Below, one piece after another: positions 25,428 to 39,338 of a stretch of 64,000 nt of DNA. The stretch comes from Spinellus fusiger (Eukaryota > Mucoromycota > Mucoromycetes > Mucorales > Phycomycetaceae), in NCBI GenBank assembly GCA_025094145.1, contig JALLLS010000003.1, positions 558,001-622,000 on the forward strand, read 5' to 3'. Under the pieces are notes generated by a model, which saw nothing but the letters and a program-made list of their open reading frames with translations, searched no databases and had not been told where the DNA came from. Position 1 is the stretch's first letter. Every line of letters begins with the position of its first letter. Made by a program: the position numbers and the translations under genes.

Positions 25428-28400
25428 CTGAAGGAAACCCATGCTACAGGTAAACTATCTAAAAACATAATGAAGTGTATCTTATTGAATTTTTCATGCA
25501 AAATACATTATAATGTCTAGTATTGTTAAGACTGAAACTGATTACACAAGGGTTAAAATATTCACTTTATTTCCAAGCATTTAATAGTTATCATGTGAAT
25601 AACAGTAAGAAAACATTAGGGTCTCTATAGGGTGCTGTCTATTAGTATACCAGTACTCAGATAACGGGCTTGCTGCATCAAATTTAAAAAAAAAGAAGTA
25701 TTCTCAGTTTATGATTGTATAATATAAACGAATCATCTTGTCTATTTTCAAGTATAATACAACCACTAAATTATTATGGTTTTGAATATTTTGATAAATG
25801 TAAGAATTACGAGGACTTTGTAATAAATATCTCTAGCTTTTCCATTAGGTATTAATAAAGTGGATTTTTTTTAATTTATATGCTATCTAAATACACTAAA
25901 GCCCCCACTTATTTCCATTCTATGCAGCTGTTGTATGGCCACAATCCAAATAATAATAACGAAACTATTTAATGCATCATAGTTTGCAAAGTTAAGTTTT
26001 AGCATTATATTATATTACTAACAGAATAGGGTATCCGGACTAGAAGATATTTATAGATACCACGTATTCTACATAGTGAATTTTCATTAATCAATAAAGC
26101 TTATGTTTAATAAAGATATATATAAAAAACTTTATAGATTTATCATCTTATAAGAGTATTTCGCAATAGACAATACTCTATATTGATGAACATACCAATA
26201 AAGGGGTAATTGTACCAATTGACCAAGAAAGTATCTATATCTGAAGGTTAAATTCTAATAGCTAACTCTAATGGTGCCTTGTTTGACATTTGGTTGCATG
26301 TGCTACTGCTAAGAAAATAATTCAAGGCAACTCTTTTCCTTTAAACCCCTCTATCAGGATGTATAGATTCTTTTTTATTTCAGGAACATATAAAAATGTT
26401 TTAAATCAGCTTCATCTCTGTAATCCGGTTTTGTTTGTTCTGTTTATTTTATTTTCAAGGCCTCTTCAAAATAGAAAATATTTGTATTATTTTTTATTAT
26501 AATGATGTATCATACTATTACTTTATGAAAGATAAGCTTTATTACTATTGCCTGCATATTTATTTATAATAAGAATGTTGTTAAAAGTTTAAAGGGATGT
26601 GATTAATTTATAACAATCAAATTTTCAAATCGTGTTGTTACAATATAAAAGTTACATTTTTGGATTTGATGACATGTAGTCACTTACTATTAATGAGAGA
26701 TCTAAACAATAGAGTCGGTTTCTATAGAGAGTTTAAGGTTTAATAATAATTTAATGCTCTAATAGTGTGCATATGCTCTCTTACACTCTGAATCAACTAA
26801 GAATCAATGACTTTCAGGGTAAAAAAAAGTCAATTCTCTGAAAAATATTCTCATTGAATAAATACAGTCTTATTTTTCAGTATTTCTACTGTGTTTTTAA
26901 TCTATTTATTTTTTTGTTTTATAATTTTATTAATGCCACATTTTTTTATTTGCTATGACGAAAGGCTTACCTCTTTTAGTATAGCAATTTGTGTCTGATT
27001 CACAGCCCTATACCCCAGAAAGATCTGATAGTAAGATTTTATTGTTGAATTCAACACTATAAATAAATATTATTTAATGCATTACTTTCTATTTGATATA
27101 AGCTATACTACAGATTTTATTTATTTATTTAAAAATGACTTTCATTGGTTCTTATTTTGTAATATAGTCCTCTGAGATATAGATCAAATACAAAGTTAAA
27201 GTACTACCACGTTATATTTCATAATAAACAATGAGTAAGAATAATTTCCAAAACACTTAACCTAGTCAGCTCAGTATATGAATATTCTGTGATGTGACAA
27301 GTGGATAGTATGCATCTTCATAATTAGGATAATCTTTCCCCCTAAAGACATGGCCATATGACCAATTTCATTATCACCATTTCTGTTCATACTAATTGGA
27401 AATACGATTTACGCTGCAATTAGTTTACTTGGCATAAACATATACTTTGAATATAAATTTCCAAAAACAAAACAAAAAAGAACGAACGGAGAAACCTCGA
27501 ATAAGACAGTATAGAGTGAGAACCACAGATGGAGTGTATATATTTCTACTATGATCTCATTTAAAAAGGAAATCTGAACCAATTAAAGATCCAAGTAGTA
27601 AGATAGGCCATTAAACAGTAACCAAAAGCACATCACGCCGTACTCAATCCATGTAAAATTCAGACACTATAAAGATAAAATTTGATGTATTAGTTGCTAT
27701 ATTCTAGAAATGTTCTAGTCTAAAATCTTTAGTTCACTGAAAATTCTAAAATTAAAAATTAGCAGAACCAGTATTATTTAAAGGTATTCAAGCATGATAA
27801 AATACAATTACTATCATAAAGTCTAGAAATCAACGAAACTCAGATATTGTGTTTAGTCATAATGTTATATTTTAGTACTCATACATGCCATATATTACAT
27901 ACATGAGATATTTTACACTTTTAACTACACTAATAGTTGTAAATAGACATCCACTTTATGCCTAGTTCTATCTAAATAGTGGCCTTTAGTACTTAGTGCC
28001 CAGCATATAGCTGGCGGCCTAAGCTTTATAGTCACCTGAACACACGGACACACGGACACACGGGTACACGGGTACACAAACACAAACACAAACAAGCATA
28101 AATATAGACCTATATCAATATTCAAAAAGACAGTGATTATGTTAGTTTGACACTCTTGAACATCCCAAAATTGAACGTTCTTCTGCAAGATATGCCCGTC
28201 CTTTATTGATGAGCTGTATTCAGTTGTATATTGAGACCAATTCAATTTATTAGTGTTTCGTTCAACCATTGAATCATTGAATCATTGTCAATGCTGTTAA
28301 TAAGAATTCGCATTAATTATTATGAAAATAAAACTATATGAATTATCCTGATTCATCGATGGAAAAAAAGAGCTTTATGGAAGAATAAATCAATGGGATT

Positions 28401-29037
28401 TGTCCACATCAATGCTGAGTCTAACATCTGTTTTCATCACTTACCCTAGAGGCTATGTTCCAATGAGATTCCAAATTGACTTATAATGAGACGCCCTTTG
28501 AATTTTATTGAATAGAGCTAAATCACAAGCTCTAAATCATCTTTATTTAAGAATACTCTTTTCCGTATCAACATAAACTATCATGATCTTCAAAAAAAAG
28601 CATAATTGATGCCACGTTTTTTAATCTGAAGTATGCAAGATAAAAGAGCAAAAGTCTTTTAGGAATATTTGTGCTTAATGAGGTAGTCAACACATCTGCC
28701 ATCTCTACAAATGTGTACAAGTGTTATACAAGACAAACCTGGATTATAAAGGCATATTGGGTTTCAACTGAGATTAACAATGTTCAGCCTCTGGTTTATT
28801 CGTCTTAAACTTTTTTTTTCTTCTTTCCTCTATCATTTATATTTTAAGTTATTGAGACAATATCAAGTCTTTCCCTACTTTTTTACTACTTTTCGCTCTT
28901 TATTTTTTCTTCTTTCCTGAAGCTATATTTTATTTAACTTCTGTACGTCTAAACAGCTTTCTTCCTCTTTATCTTTTTATTATTATTTTTTTTAAAAAAA
29001 AAAGAAGTCAGCAGCTTCTTACAGTACCTGAAAGAGA
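25428..29037. other. AT-rich intergenic desert
   Basis: No gene is supported. It contains a short minisatellite (28040-28094), and the last ~240 bp is pyrimidine-rich leader for the MFS gene. Confidence 0.5.
28040..28094. repeat. ACACGGAC / ACACGGGT / ACACAA repeat cluster
   Basis: Successive short repeat types: two of acacggac, two of acacgggt, then acacaa units. Confidence 0.85.
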
Positions 29038-30743
29038 ATGTCAAAAATTCCCATGGAAACACTCAACCAAGACAAAAACTGCCCCTCAGTCACCTCAGGG
29101 ATCGAATCTAATAGAAGTTTGATCTACAATGGTAGATATGACATGCCGATATCAACAGAAGAAAGGGCACTCTTAAGAAAGATTGATTGGCATATCTTGC
29201 CATTAGTATGCATAATCGATTTCTTACAGGTAAAAAGTCCAGAGACTACCAAGAGAAAATACACGTTATCTTTTTTTATTTTTATAATGACCTAAACTAT
29301 CATATTATCAGTTTCTAGACAAATCAGCCATCAACTATGCACTTGTGCTAGGCATCAACGATGACACCAATATGAGCGGGAATCAGTTTAACATTGTAGC
29401 TTCTCTATTCTATCTCGGATATCTGTGCTACCAGGTATGCTTGTACTGTCGAGTGTCCTACTCAATGATCGATTGTAAGAACAGTTGGCTAATTTTTTTT
29501 CTTAGTTTCCCAATAACTATTTTCTACAACACATCCGAATTGGAAGATATATAGGAATTCTTCTGATTGTATGGGGAGGAATTCTAGCGGCTACAGCCAG
29601 TGCTAAGAATTTCTCACAGCTAGCAGCCTTGCGTTTTTGCTTGGGATTTGCCGAAGCAGGCGTATATCCTTGTTTAATTCTTCTCATCAGTACCATGTAC
29701 CGTCGATCTGAACAAGCCATGCGACTGGGAATATTCTGGCTGTGCAATGGTGTTGCTCTTGGAGCAGGAGGATTGATAAGCTATGGGTTTGGAAGTATTA
29801 CCCAGGTGGCTAACATCCACCCTTGGAGATGGTAAGTAAAGAAGAAAAAAGGACCTAGTATATTCACACGTCTCAGTAATGCCGTACTAATTAATTTTGT
29901 GATAGGTGCATGCTAATTCTTGGTCTTGTTACCATTGTTGTTGGTGTTATTTGCTTTTTCTTCTTAATTGATGATCCGCGCTCATTGAGATGGCATTATA
30001 ATGCAGAAGAACAACTCATGGTGGAAGAGCGTATTCGTGACAATGCAGTCATGCGAACCAGTTATGTAAACCATGATCAGATACGAGAAGCATTAAGAGA
30101 GCCAAGATTTTGGTGTTTCTGTTTCGCCAGTCTCTTTCTTAATTTACAAAACGGTGCTATGACAAGTTATAGTGCAGCTATTACAGCAGGCTTCGGATTT
30201 TCTAATATGAATGCCATCCTGTTACAAATACCCACAGGTCTTGTTGACGTACTATATATTCTTGGTGCCGTCTTCTTAAGTCAACGCATCGGTCAAACCA
30301 TATATGTTGCTTGTGGCTGTCTTATGGGTGCAAGTATTGGCTTGTTGCTCTTGGAATTCATTCCAGTAAGCCAGTACAAGCTAGTTGGACTTTATTTTTT
30401 CTGGGGTTATGCTGCTGCCTATGTCATGATCATTGCCACCATATCAACGAATGTTTCTGGTTTCACAAAAAAGATTTTTTACAACGGCATGATCATGATT
30501 TTCTACACCATTGGCAACTTTACTGGTCCATATATGCTGGTCCCCTCACAGGCACCACATTATATTGGAGGCATATTAGGATACATTGGCGCCAATATTT
30601 TATGTATCCTTCTACTTCTATATGCTCGCTGGAGTATGAGCAAAGTGAATAGACGTCGACTCACAGAACCTCCCACAGAACCCACTCTTATAGAGGATGA
30701 CTTAACTGACAAGCAAGATGAAAATTTTATTTATCGTCTTTAA
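29038..30743 (+). CDS. MFS transporter, anion:cation symporter (Dal5-like) family
   Basis: Four exons: 29038-29229, 29312-29434, 29506-29831, 29906-30743. The introns (29230-29311, 29435-29505, 29832-29905) all have GT-AG ends and matching phases, giving 492 aa. A soluble N terminus leads into IDWHILPLVCIIDFLQ and FLDKSAINYAL, the typical first helix and loop of the ACS family. RFCLGFAEAGVYPC follows, then STMYRRSEQAMRLGIFW in the next loop. About 12 membrane helices are apparent, with a central soluble loop at HYNAEEQLMVEERIR. Fungal members import allantoate, nicotinate, biotin precursors and other carboxylates at the plasma membrane. The substrate cannot be told here. A perfect palindrome starts 115 bp past the stop. 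Confidence 0.9.
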
Positions 30744-30858
30744 CTCTACTGATTGAAAATAATACCATTAGTTTATAAAAATCATATCATATCATTAAAT
30801 CAACCATATCTTACCTTAATTTTTTTTACCATACTATTCAATAAACACAGATAATTCC

Positions 30859-31177
30859 TATATTGGTTATTTCCAAATGATTTGCATACTGGAATTATTT
30901 ATTTTGCACGTTTAATTTTTAGGTTCACATATACTATGAAATAAAAAAGAAGCTTTCTACAGTCTCACTGTCTTTTTCTAATAGCTTTTGATAGATACTT
31001 AGTCCTTGAGCCAAAGATCTAATAAATAGTACTATGAATAAAAACTGATCCTTAGTAAAAAAAAACAGTGAGACTGTAGAAAGCTTCTTTTTTATTTCAT
31101 AGTATATGTGAACCTAAAAATTAAACGTGCAAAATAAATAATTCCAGTATGCAAATCATTTGGAAATAACCAATATA
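30859..31177. repeat. perfect 113-bp inverted repeat with 93-nt spacer
   Basis: 30859-30971 (tatattggttatttcc ... cagtctcactgt) and 31065-31177 (acagtgagactg ... ccaatata) are reverse complements with no mismatch seen. It lies just downstream of the MFS gene stop (30743), so read-through transcripts would contain a long hairpin. Confidence 0.9.
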
Positions 31178-34100
31178 ACATGTGTATTGAACTAGTTATC
31201 TTATAAAATAATACTGAGTGTGATTTCTTAACGTTTCACAGTCAAATTCAAATTCTTGTAATTCTTACTTGTAACTCCATGGTTTCCCTGTACATGTCTT
31301 ACTCCCCCCCAAAAATAATACTTTAAGGATATATTTTATATATTATCACAAACTATAATGGATAATTGTTGTAACCTCTGTATCATGGCAACTGTTCTCT
31401 TCTTTTCTATTTCTCTTACCTCTCTCTCTCTCCCCTCCCCCACTTCCACTTCCACTTCACTTCCACTTCCACCTCTACCCCCTCTTTCTTTTATCTTGGT
31501 AAATACCCCGCACTGTCATAATGTGAAGCACAAGTATTCCTCTTTATCTCCCTCTAAAAAAAGGAAAAAAAAGAAAAAAGAAAAAAGCGCGAGTGCCTCC
31601 TTTTGATACTCATTACCCAAATAACCCTAATGATTCAAAACCTTGAGAAATTTGACGATCGATTTCCCGCCACTCAGTATAGGGTATAGATCAATCTTAA
31701 GTAATGTACCAAATGTCTGAAGAATATGTTCCTACTCCTATGTTTAGATAAGTAGAGGTGAACATAGCTTACATGCATAAGGACTGAGAAGTGTCTGAGA
31801 ATCAGCTTCATTAAAATAACTGAACCTGTGCAATCTATAGTCTATCATTAATGTTGTATTTTCAAGGTCACATCTTACTCAATTAACCTTTATGCACAAA
31901 AGACGGTGATTATGCTAACATGGAAGAATAAAACAACTGGGCTATTCAGATAGAATAGCAATGATCAGTCACTCAACAAATGAGGTTACCCTTGCATCCT
32001 CTTGCCCATCTCTAAAAATAATTATGTTTTACTATAGCAGTAATGAAGATCGACTTGTTGAAGATTGAATGTCTTTGTCTCGGTGACAAAAACATTTTAA
32101 AGGACAACACAAGCACTAAATACTCCTTTGTGTATATTACTGGGCATGCGCAAAAGTAAATAAAAACAACAAAATAGGAAACATGTCTTTACAAACAAGC
32201 TAAAGAGCAAAAACAAGGCTTTCTTTTTTTGTTTGTACCCAACTATGACTATCCTTTTTGAGTAAAATTAAAAAAGGGACAAAACCATTTTATTCTATCC
32301 TTCATTAGTTATTAAGATTAAGGTTCCTGTTCTATACAAGTAACACACCTTATACATTTTTGTTGCAATGTGAAATGAATTCTACTGTTTTTTCATTTTT
32401 AGATTTGAATACTTTTCGATAGATTTTTTCCTAGTGTATGGAACTTTTAAGAACATTATAGGATCATGACTTTACGGAAAATGATCCACATTGAGAATGA
32501 GAATGTTACAGCTGATATCTTTTACTTTATTTAATCCCTATTAGAGAGACTGCTGTTCTTATGGTTGCTGCATTACACTGCTTATTATTGTACTTGTAAT
32601 GTATTAGAATAAAGAACAACTACATCTAGAAGTACAACAATCTATGGTGTGAGGTTAGATAGCTACGGTGTGAACAAGTGTTTCCATATCGTTAACATGG
32701 TAGTTTAATAGGCGATATACCGACAAAAGGAGTAGAATAGCAATAGAATAAATAAGAAAACCTTTTCCATCTTTGGTTTTATGTGAAAGAAAGAAAATAT
32801 AAACTTTTCAAAAACAGAAACTAGGAGCATGAGGAATCGCATGTAAGAAAATTATAGGTACATGTTTGTATTACTAGCAAATAATAGAGAATCTAGCCTA
32901 AAGGTCAGTCAGTCCAGGAGTAACTAAAGTGTGTAGATAGGTAATGAACAGGCTTGTAAATATAATTAAATAATATTATTTCAATATTTAATTAGTTAAA
33001 CTTGAGAATCAAATTTAAGTTAACAACTAACACATAAAAAAATCAATATTTAGAGGAAATCAATAGAAAATCAAAGTGTAACGCCTATACTTGTTCTAGA
33101 AGTTCAAATGTTTTCACACTTCTTTCATGCCTACTTCTTTAATGTTCATTTATTTTTAGTTCTCTCGAGAAGCATTAATAGACATATCTTATTATTCATT
33201 ACTTTTATATTTCAGCTAATATCTAAATTACCTTTCATCACAGCTATTTTGTTCAAATGTATATTTAACACGATCTCGGATTGATTGATTTTTCAATTTC
33301 CAAAAGCACGATTCACGATTGTACATGCACACTCCATTCTTCTATGAAACATGTCAATGATCTTGGTAGATATATTAAAGCGATCAATGATAATAATCCA
33401 CCTGTCTGTTGATAAAAGGTAGATCATTCTTTCCTCGCGAGTTTTATTCAAACAACTCTCCTTGGTATTATTTTAGTTCTTATAGAGTGAATATACTTTA
33501 CTAAAATTAGATGTATTCTTAACTACTCTATGAGTGTTAATAGTATGTTTTTATAAATAAAAATAAAAATAAAAATATTATGATTACACCTATACTAAAG
33601 TGAATAACCACTCTTTATTATAATATATTTGACAGGGCTAATACAGCTTACAAAGATTAAGAATAAAGATAAGATGCTTTAGTCCATGAAATAGACTTTA
33701 TTGAGACACTTGCTGTGCAACAGTTTGGCACGACTATAAGATCATACTAGTCCTGCTCAGTTGATAATATGTAGTACTACGCTAGACCACTAAGTCGGCT
33801 AAAAACATCCACCGTGTATTTATCTATTATAATATTCTGCAAAATCATATTATTAGCATAAGCCAATTTAATATAGTTATTTGGTTTGATGGTGTGATAT
33901 AGATCAAGATAGCTATTTGCCGCCTGAGTGCAGGAGAATAGTTTCTACTTTCCAACAATACTAATGTTGGTTTTAATATCAATAATAATAATGCCAAAAC
34001 AGCACATAGTCAGTATTAACATTCACTCTATCGATTAAACTGTATTTTCTTTTGTTAATTATTTTGAAATGAGCTCGAATAGTCTATTAGAATAATGACC

Positions 34101-36775
34101 TTAGAGTGTGCAGTGTAAAGTACAATGTTGATACTTAAATTGAGTTTTTGTTAATCCATTATACTTTTACACACTACAACGTAACCGTGTAGTAATACCC
34201 ATCTTATGTACTTCTGTATCATTCAAGGAAGTTACTATTCATATTCAGTGAGAGAGTATGCGAGTCCTCTATGACTATAATGCAAACACAGTATAACGCC
34301 AACACCACTTGTAATTATTACGGTTGAGCCGTTACAATAAAAACCACTCAACTAAATTTTTAATCAATAAACAAAAAGAGATGTTTACATCGGATTAAGG
34401 TAGAAGTCTATATTCATATAAAAATAATAGCAGATGCTTACCCTTGGGTGACATTAAAAAAAGTCACATAGCATAGTTCTTGTTGTTAGCATGTTTCGAG
34501 AACGTTTTTTCTTGTGATTTTTATAGCTATATTGTTGTTAATTACTATTAAACTTTAAAATGATACCACAGGAAAGAATGTTTATATATTTTTGAGTTAT
34601 TCTCTAGCTTTTCTTATTTCACTTGAAGCTTTCTTTTCCCCAAGACATATTGAGATGCAAAAGTGGTACTCTTCATAGTTACTTGGAAGTTATGCAAGCA
34701 GATGCTTATTTTATTATTATCTATTAGATCAAGTCATAGTTAGTTATTATACTGATTTATTCAGATGTCTTTTTATATTATATTTTAAAAGGGTTACTAT
34801 GACCATGACCCCACCCATGAAGTCATACCTTTGTCAATAAAAGCAGTGGCAGTTTGTGAATTCCTCCCTCTTATTGACGGAGATTCTATTACAATATAGC
34901 AACACTAAATATTGTTTCATAAAGACCTTTGTTAGTTGAACCCTAAAACAATACTACTGAGACTTTATTAGCGAGTTGTGTTAAAAAGAATAGTGGCCAA
35001 GATAAACAGCGAGAAATGACTGCTTGATCTACTCTAACAAAGACTGTGATTCTAATAGCTACTATAAAATAGAACATTGCTTCATCCTATTAACTATTAG
35101 CAGGCCACTTTTGTTTTCTTTTTCAGTTTGTTTGCTGTAAAATAGACCCGTCCAGTCATTAAGGCAAATTAGACTATTTTTGTTAGAGTTTCAATTAAAA
35201 ATCAAACTTTTTATAGAAACACCTCAACTTTTGCATTGTGTCCACTATTCTGATTGTTGGGTTTCATTATTCTCTAGTGCCTCGTATCAAGAGAAAGGCT
35301 GATGAAGAACACTATCTATTTATTATAGCGGAGTAAATATAGGCCATGCAAGGTATGTTATTTTCATACAAGCCATTAAGAGACATACACAAGACAGAAT
35401 AAGAACAAGGAAAAAAAAAGATATGTGGACTTTTTTTTTTATATTTTTTTTTGAACAAAGAAGAGTAATTATTCATCATACTATCCTACATGGATCATCT
35501 TATCTGTCTCCTGAATAAATATAGGCTCAATCAGTAGTGGGGCTTATCCGAATTGAATAGATATTACTTTGTAACATAATAGCATAAAAAAGTATAAATC
35601 ACCCAGCCTGCTTCAGAGTCAGTACAACAAAGAGCAAAGAGTATTTACAGCCAAATAGATTTTGGCTGTTCACAATCCTTACAAATACAGTAAAAGAGTT
35701 TAGATATGCTATATTTGTGTTGTATTTTATATCAAAACGAAAAACAAATAAATAAAAGTTAGACAGTAAAGATAGAAACAAATAAATGCAACATAAAACA
35801 AAATCAGCTCATCTCATTTTAAGAAAGTAAGAAAACAAATATTTCCGTAGAAGATTTCATTGAGTTTTTATATTGAGAATTGTAGGTATTAAGTACGGGT
35901 AGATCTGTTGATGGAATTCTTTAGATAGAATTCTTTAGATAGAATTCTTTATTGAGCCATTGGGTGTATTCTCAGGTGCATGTCTATCTATCCTCTCTTG
36001 CTGTTCATATCCTATCTTAGTTTTTCTTTTCTTTACAAATAGAAGAGTGAATAGTTTATTCTTAGAATAATCAATAAGATCCTCTTCCCCACATATCCAA
36101 CCGTTACTACACACCAATCATAAACCAAAGAATAAGCCGTTTTCTATGGATAGTAAAATATTGGAGGGAAAAAAAGATGATTTTGTTTTAGAGTTATCTT
36201 TGTAGCCTTGTGTAAAAGATCCAAATGCTTTTTATTCTTCTACTCTTTTTTATTCTTATTACCAAGATAATAGAAATATGTTTTTAACTTGGTCCTATGT
36301 GTAAGGACACTGACTCCATTGACTCCATTGACTCCTGAATCTTAGTAGATGTTTGTCAAACCACTGCACTTTATCAACCTGCCAACCGTTTAAAATGAAT
36401 ACAATGCAATGCAATGCAATTCTATAGATTTGTTTTATAGATTTGTTTTATATAGATGTATTTTTCTTCTTTGCTTCCACATCCATGGAGATAAGAACAT
36501 AAACCCTTGAAGCCACAGTAGTGTGTTACTCCTTTACTTTTGTAGGTTGTTTTCTCATATAAATAAAACAGTGAATGGTAGCATTACTGATTTTTATTTC
36601 CAGCAAGACCAAGTTTAGGACTATTAAAATACATCATCGGCAATTAATATACACAAAAGAAAGATACACAAAAACATAGATACATAAATAGATCCACCAA
36701 GAGATATTTATCTGAGAAGCACAAATAAACAAAGTGCACAAAAAAAACCCTCATTGAGTCCACAGCAGCTCAATT
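31178..36775. other. AT-rich intergenic desert (5.6 kb)
   Basis: No gene, RNA gene or transposon recognised. A C-rich low-complexity patch lies at 31405-31490. Three copies of a 14-bp unit (gaattctttagata) lie at 35913-35951. Confidence 0.55.
35913..35951. repeat. 14-bp tandem repeat, three units
   Basis: gaattctttagata is repeated, the last unit partial. Confidence 0.85.
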
Positions 36776-38030
36776 TCATGACCGCTTTGTGAGAGAGGGC
36801 AGAGATGACCACCAAGAAAACTTGTCTGACCATTTTCTATACGATGTATCTTGTTCTGATCCTGGATTTAATTCTCGTTGCATTTCTGGTACTGCACTGA
36901 ATCGATCTAGTCTGTCCATAGAATGGTTAAATGGGTCTTCATAAAACTCATCATTGAACAGCTGGTTTCTCTGTTTGCGTAATAGTATCCCCTTGCTTCG
37001 TTTCTTGTGTATCAGTACGGCGGCTATAGCAATAAGAAGAAGGGCTATAGCACCACCTACAGCACCACCAATAATCCCGGGTGTATTGATACCCGAAGCA
37101 TCTGAAGATGGAGAGCTCTCATTGGATAGGGAAGGAGCACTAGTGCTGTAAATGAGAAGTGAGCTTATGAACGTAAAAGAGGTGCATGGTTATCTAGTGG
37201 CCATACTCTATTGGGTGTGTCTGATGGCTTACTTGACAGGTGGTGTGGATGTGATAGTGACTGTGGATCCATTGGAGACAGTGACAATGACAGTAGGTAG
37301 GGTAGATTGAATGGAGTCAGTATTTACAGGAGGAGAGGATGTTTTATGAGGTGTAATGATAGTAGTAGGCGCCTCTGTATGTGTGTCCGTGGAGCTCAGA
37401 GTCTCCGATGGTGTTGGCTCTGTGATAAGCTGTGTTGTAGAGGCCGATGAAGTGCTACAAGATTATAGTCAGTTACGGACTTGGAATAGACAATTGGACA
37501 ATCGATGGGCAGACCAAGTGTCATGCTTATCAGGCTTACGTTAGAGTATTTGTAGTGGTGGTAGTGGTGGTAGTAGGAGTAGTAGTAGGAGTAATAGTAG
37601 GAGTAGTAGTAGGAGTAGTAGTAGGAGTAGTAGTAGGAGTAGTAGTAGGAGTAGTAGTAGGAGTAGTAGTAGGAGTAGTAGTAGGAGTAGTAGTAGGAGT
37701 AGTAGTAGTAGGAGTAGTAGTAGTAATAGTAGTAGTAGGAGGAGGAGGAGGAGGAGAAGGAGTAGTAGTAAGAGTAGTAGGAGTAGGAGGGATATTAGTG
37801 ATTGTATCAGTATCAGCAGTGGTAGCAGGAGCAGCAGTAATAGTAGCAGTAGTAGCAGTAGTAGGATCACCAGTATTATTATTATTATTACCACTACTAT
37901 TACTATTATTACCATCTACTGGAATGGCAGGCAGTAGTAGTGGGGTAATAGCTGCTCCACCATCAGAGGAGCCTTTTCTACCACCAAGAGAACCCTCTCC
38001 ATCCAAAGGGAATGACACTAATGAAGCCAT
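36776..38030 (-). CDS. Thr/Pro-rich single-pass membrane protein (mucin-like)
   Basis: Three exons on the reverse strand: 38030-37540, 37454-37233, 37145-36776 (GTAAGC donors, TAG/CAG acceptors, phases match), giving 360 aa. After a Gly/Asn-rich start comes a long run of TTTP repeats (about residues 100-163), then Ser/Thr-rich sequence. A single membrane helix follows (GAVGGAIALLLIAIAAVLI), then a basic stop-transfer segment (HKKRSKG) and a hydrophilic tail ending at TGA. This layout resembles O-mannosylated cell-wall sensors or mucins (Mid2/Wsc-like). No conserved extracellular domain and no signal peptide are visible after the chosen ATG (MASLVSFPLD), so an upstream exon may be missed. The function is unknown. 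Confidence 0.75.
37556..37760. repeat. 12-bp coding minisatellite (GTAGTAGGAGTA)
   Basis: About 12 tandem units lie inside exon 1 of the Thr/Pro-rich gene. On the coding strand each unit gives TTTP or TTPT, with GGA/AGG imperfections at the ends. Confidence 0.9.
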
Positions 38031-38181
38031 GGATACAAAAAAGAAAGAGAAAAAGAACAAGCTTATATTTGCTTAGACTCAAGAAATGTCTCTATTTTAT
38101 CTATTCAATTGTCACAAAATAAAACTCTACATATTTTTAGCCTGTCTCGATTGGCTGTTCCTATTTATAATACTGTCAAGT

Positions 38182-39155
38182 TTATTTTCTGTACCAAAGC
38201 TGGGTAATCTTAGTCTAAAAATGTAGAGAGGATTAGTTAGGCTTAAAGAATAGCAAACTGCACTTACTCTTCTCATCTTCTTCTGCAATTGGAAAATGCC
38301 GTAGAGCAAGGCCTCAGCTGTAGGAGGACAGCCAGGCACATAGATATCCACAGGCACAATGCGATCACAGCCACGCACAACAGAATACGAGTAATGATAG
38401 TAGCCACCACCATTAGCACAACTGCCCATGGAAATAACCCAGCGAGGCTCGGGCATCTTTTGACAGGTAAAAAGAAAAAGAAAAAGTGATATAAGTGATG
38501 TTTTCCAATGTCTTTTTCTTTTGAGGGAGATAGGCTGTCTATGGACTTACCTGGTCATACACCTTTCTTAAGGCAGGGGCCATTTTGTTTGTCAGAGTAC
38601 CAGCAACAATCATCACATCTGATTGACGGGGAGTAGCACGGAAGACAATACCAATACGATCCTGATCATAACGTGGTGTAGAGCAGTGCATCATTTCCTG
38701 TCTTGGGAGTTACCAACCTGCACAGGAATCAACTGTATAGCCTAGTGTATCTAGACTCATGGCAGGTCCTACTTACCACAGCACAGCATGCAAGACCGAA
38801 TGTCATGGGCCATATGGAACCCTCACGAGCCCAATTCACAACACGATCCACAGTAGACAGAACATATTCTAGGCACAGTCAATAATAGGTTGGGCTATTC
38901 TTATTTTCCCTTACCAGCACTGTTGTTGTGCTTTACTGTAATATCTTTAATGTCGTCAATGTTTCTCACCACCTCAGTTGACATGAGTCTTTTTGACATC
39001 CACTGTCCAGAAGCAGACAATGCTAATCAATATCAGTAACAAGCACTTCTTTCTCCCCTTTGTATATATCTATATCTATATACATATATCCATCTTTTTT
39101 ACTACTGCTTACTCAGAGCCCGCTTGGCAAACTGTAAACCAAGTGCAGTGGTCAT
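38182..39155 (-). CDS. NDUFS7: NADH:ubiquinone oxidoreductase 20-kDa subunit (NDUFS7/PSST)
   Basis: Six exons on the reverse strand: 39155-39113, 39022-38915, 38868-38777, 38697-38551, 38456-38268, 38214-38182. All have GT-AG introns and consistent phases, giving 203 aa. This mitochondrial complex I subunit carries Fe-S cluster N2, the last electron carrier before ubiquinone. The four cluster Cys are seen: tandem CC (78-79) in GLACCAV, C143 in [11 protein letters not shown], and C173 in [22 protein letters not shown] and [19 protein letters not shown] are family hallmarks. The N terminus is short and basic, suitable as a mitochondrial presequence. The last exon adds only [14 protein letters not shown]-like site lies 137 bp upstream of the ATG. 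Confidence 0.95.
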
Positions 39156-39291
39156 TCTGATACTAATAGAGTGGGGAAGTAGTGTTGGCTAATAGTCTCG
39201 AATGTCTAAAAGACAACGTTATATTTTTTTTATAGGAAGAAGATTTAAGCAGACGAGGCAAAAGGCAGGATTGTTGTTGCTCTTCTCTAGT

Positions 39292-39299
39292 CGACGTCA
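39292..39299. promoter_or_regulatory. CGACGTCA, CRE-like site upstream of NDUFS7
   Basis: This near-palindromic CRE/ATF-type octamer lies 137 bp upstream of the NDUFS7 ATG, in the 183-bp gap between NDUFS7 and the EDC3 stop. Function is inferred from recurrence in other promoters of this window. Confidence 0.45.
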
Positions 39300-39338
39300 T
39301 CTACTAGAGCCAATGAGATTTATTTATGGTAAGGAATC

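Noticed and set aside
37541..37915. Long reverse-strand poly-Leu open frame
   Set aside because: Out-of-frame reading of the Thr/Pro minisatellite. The other reverse frame gives a spliced protein with a membrane helix and tail.
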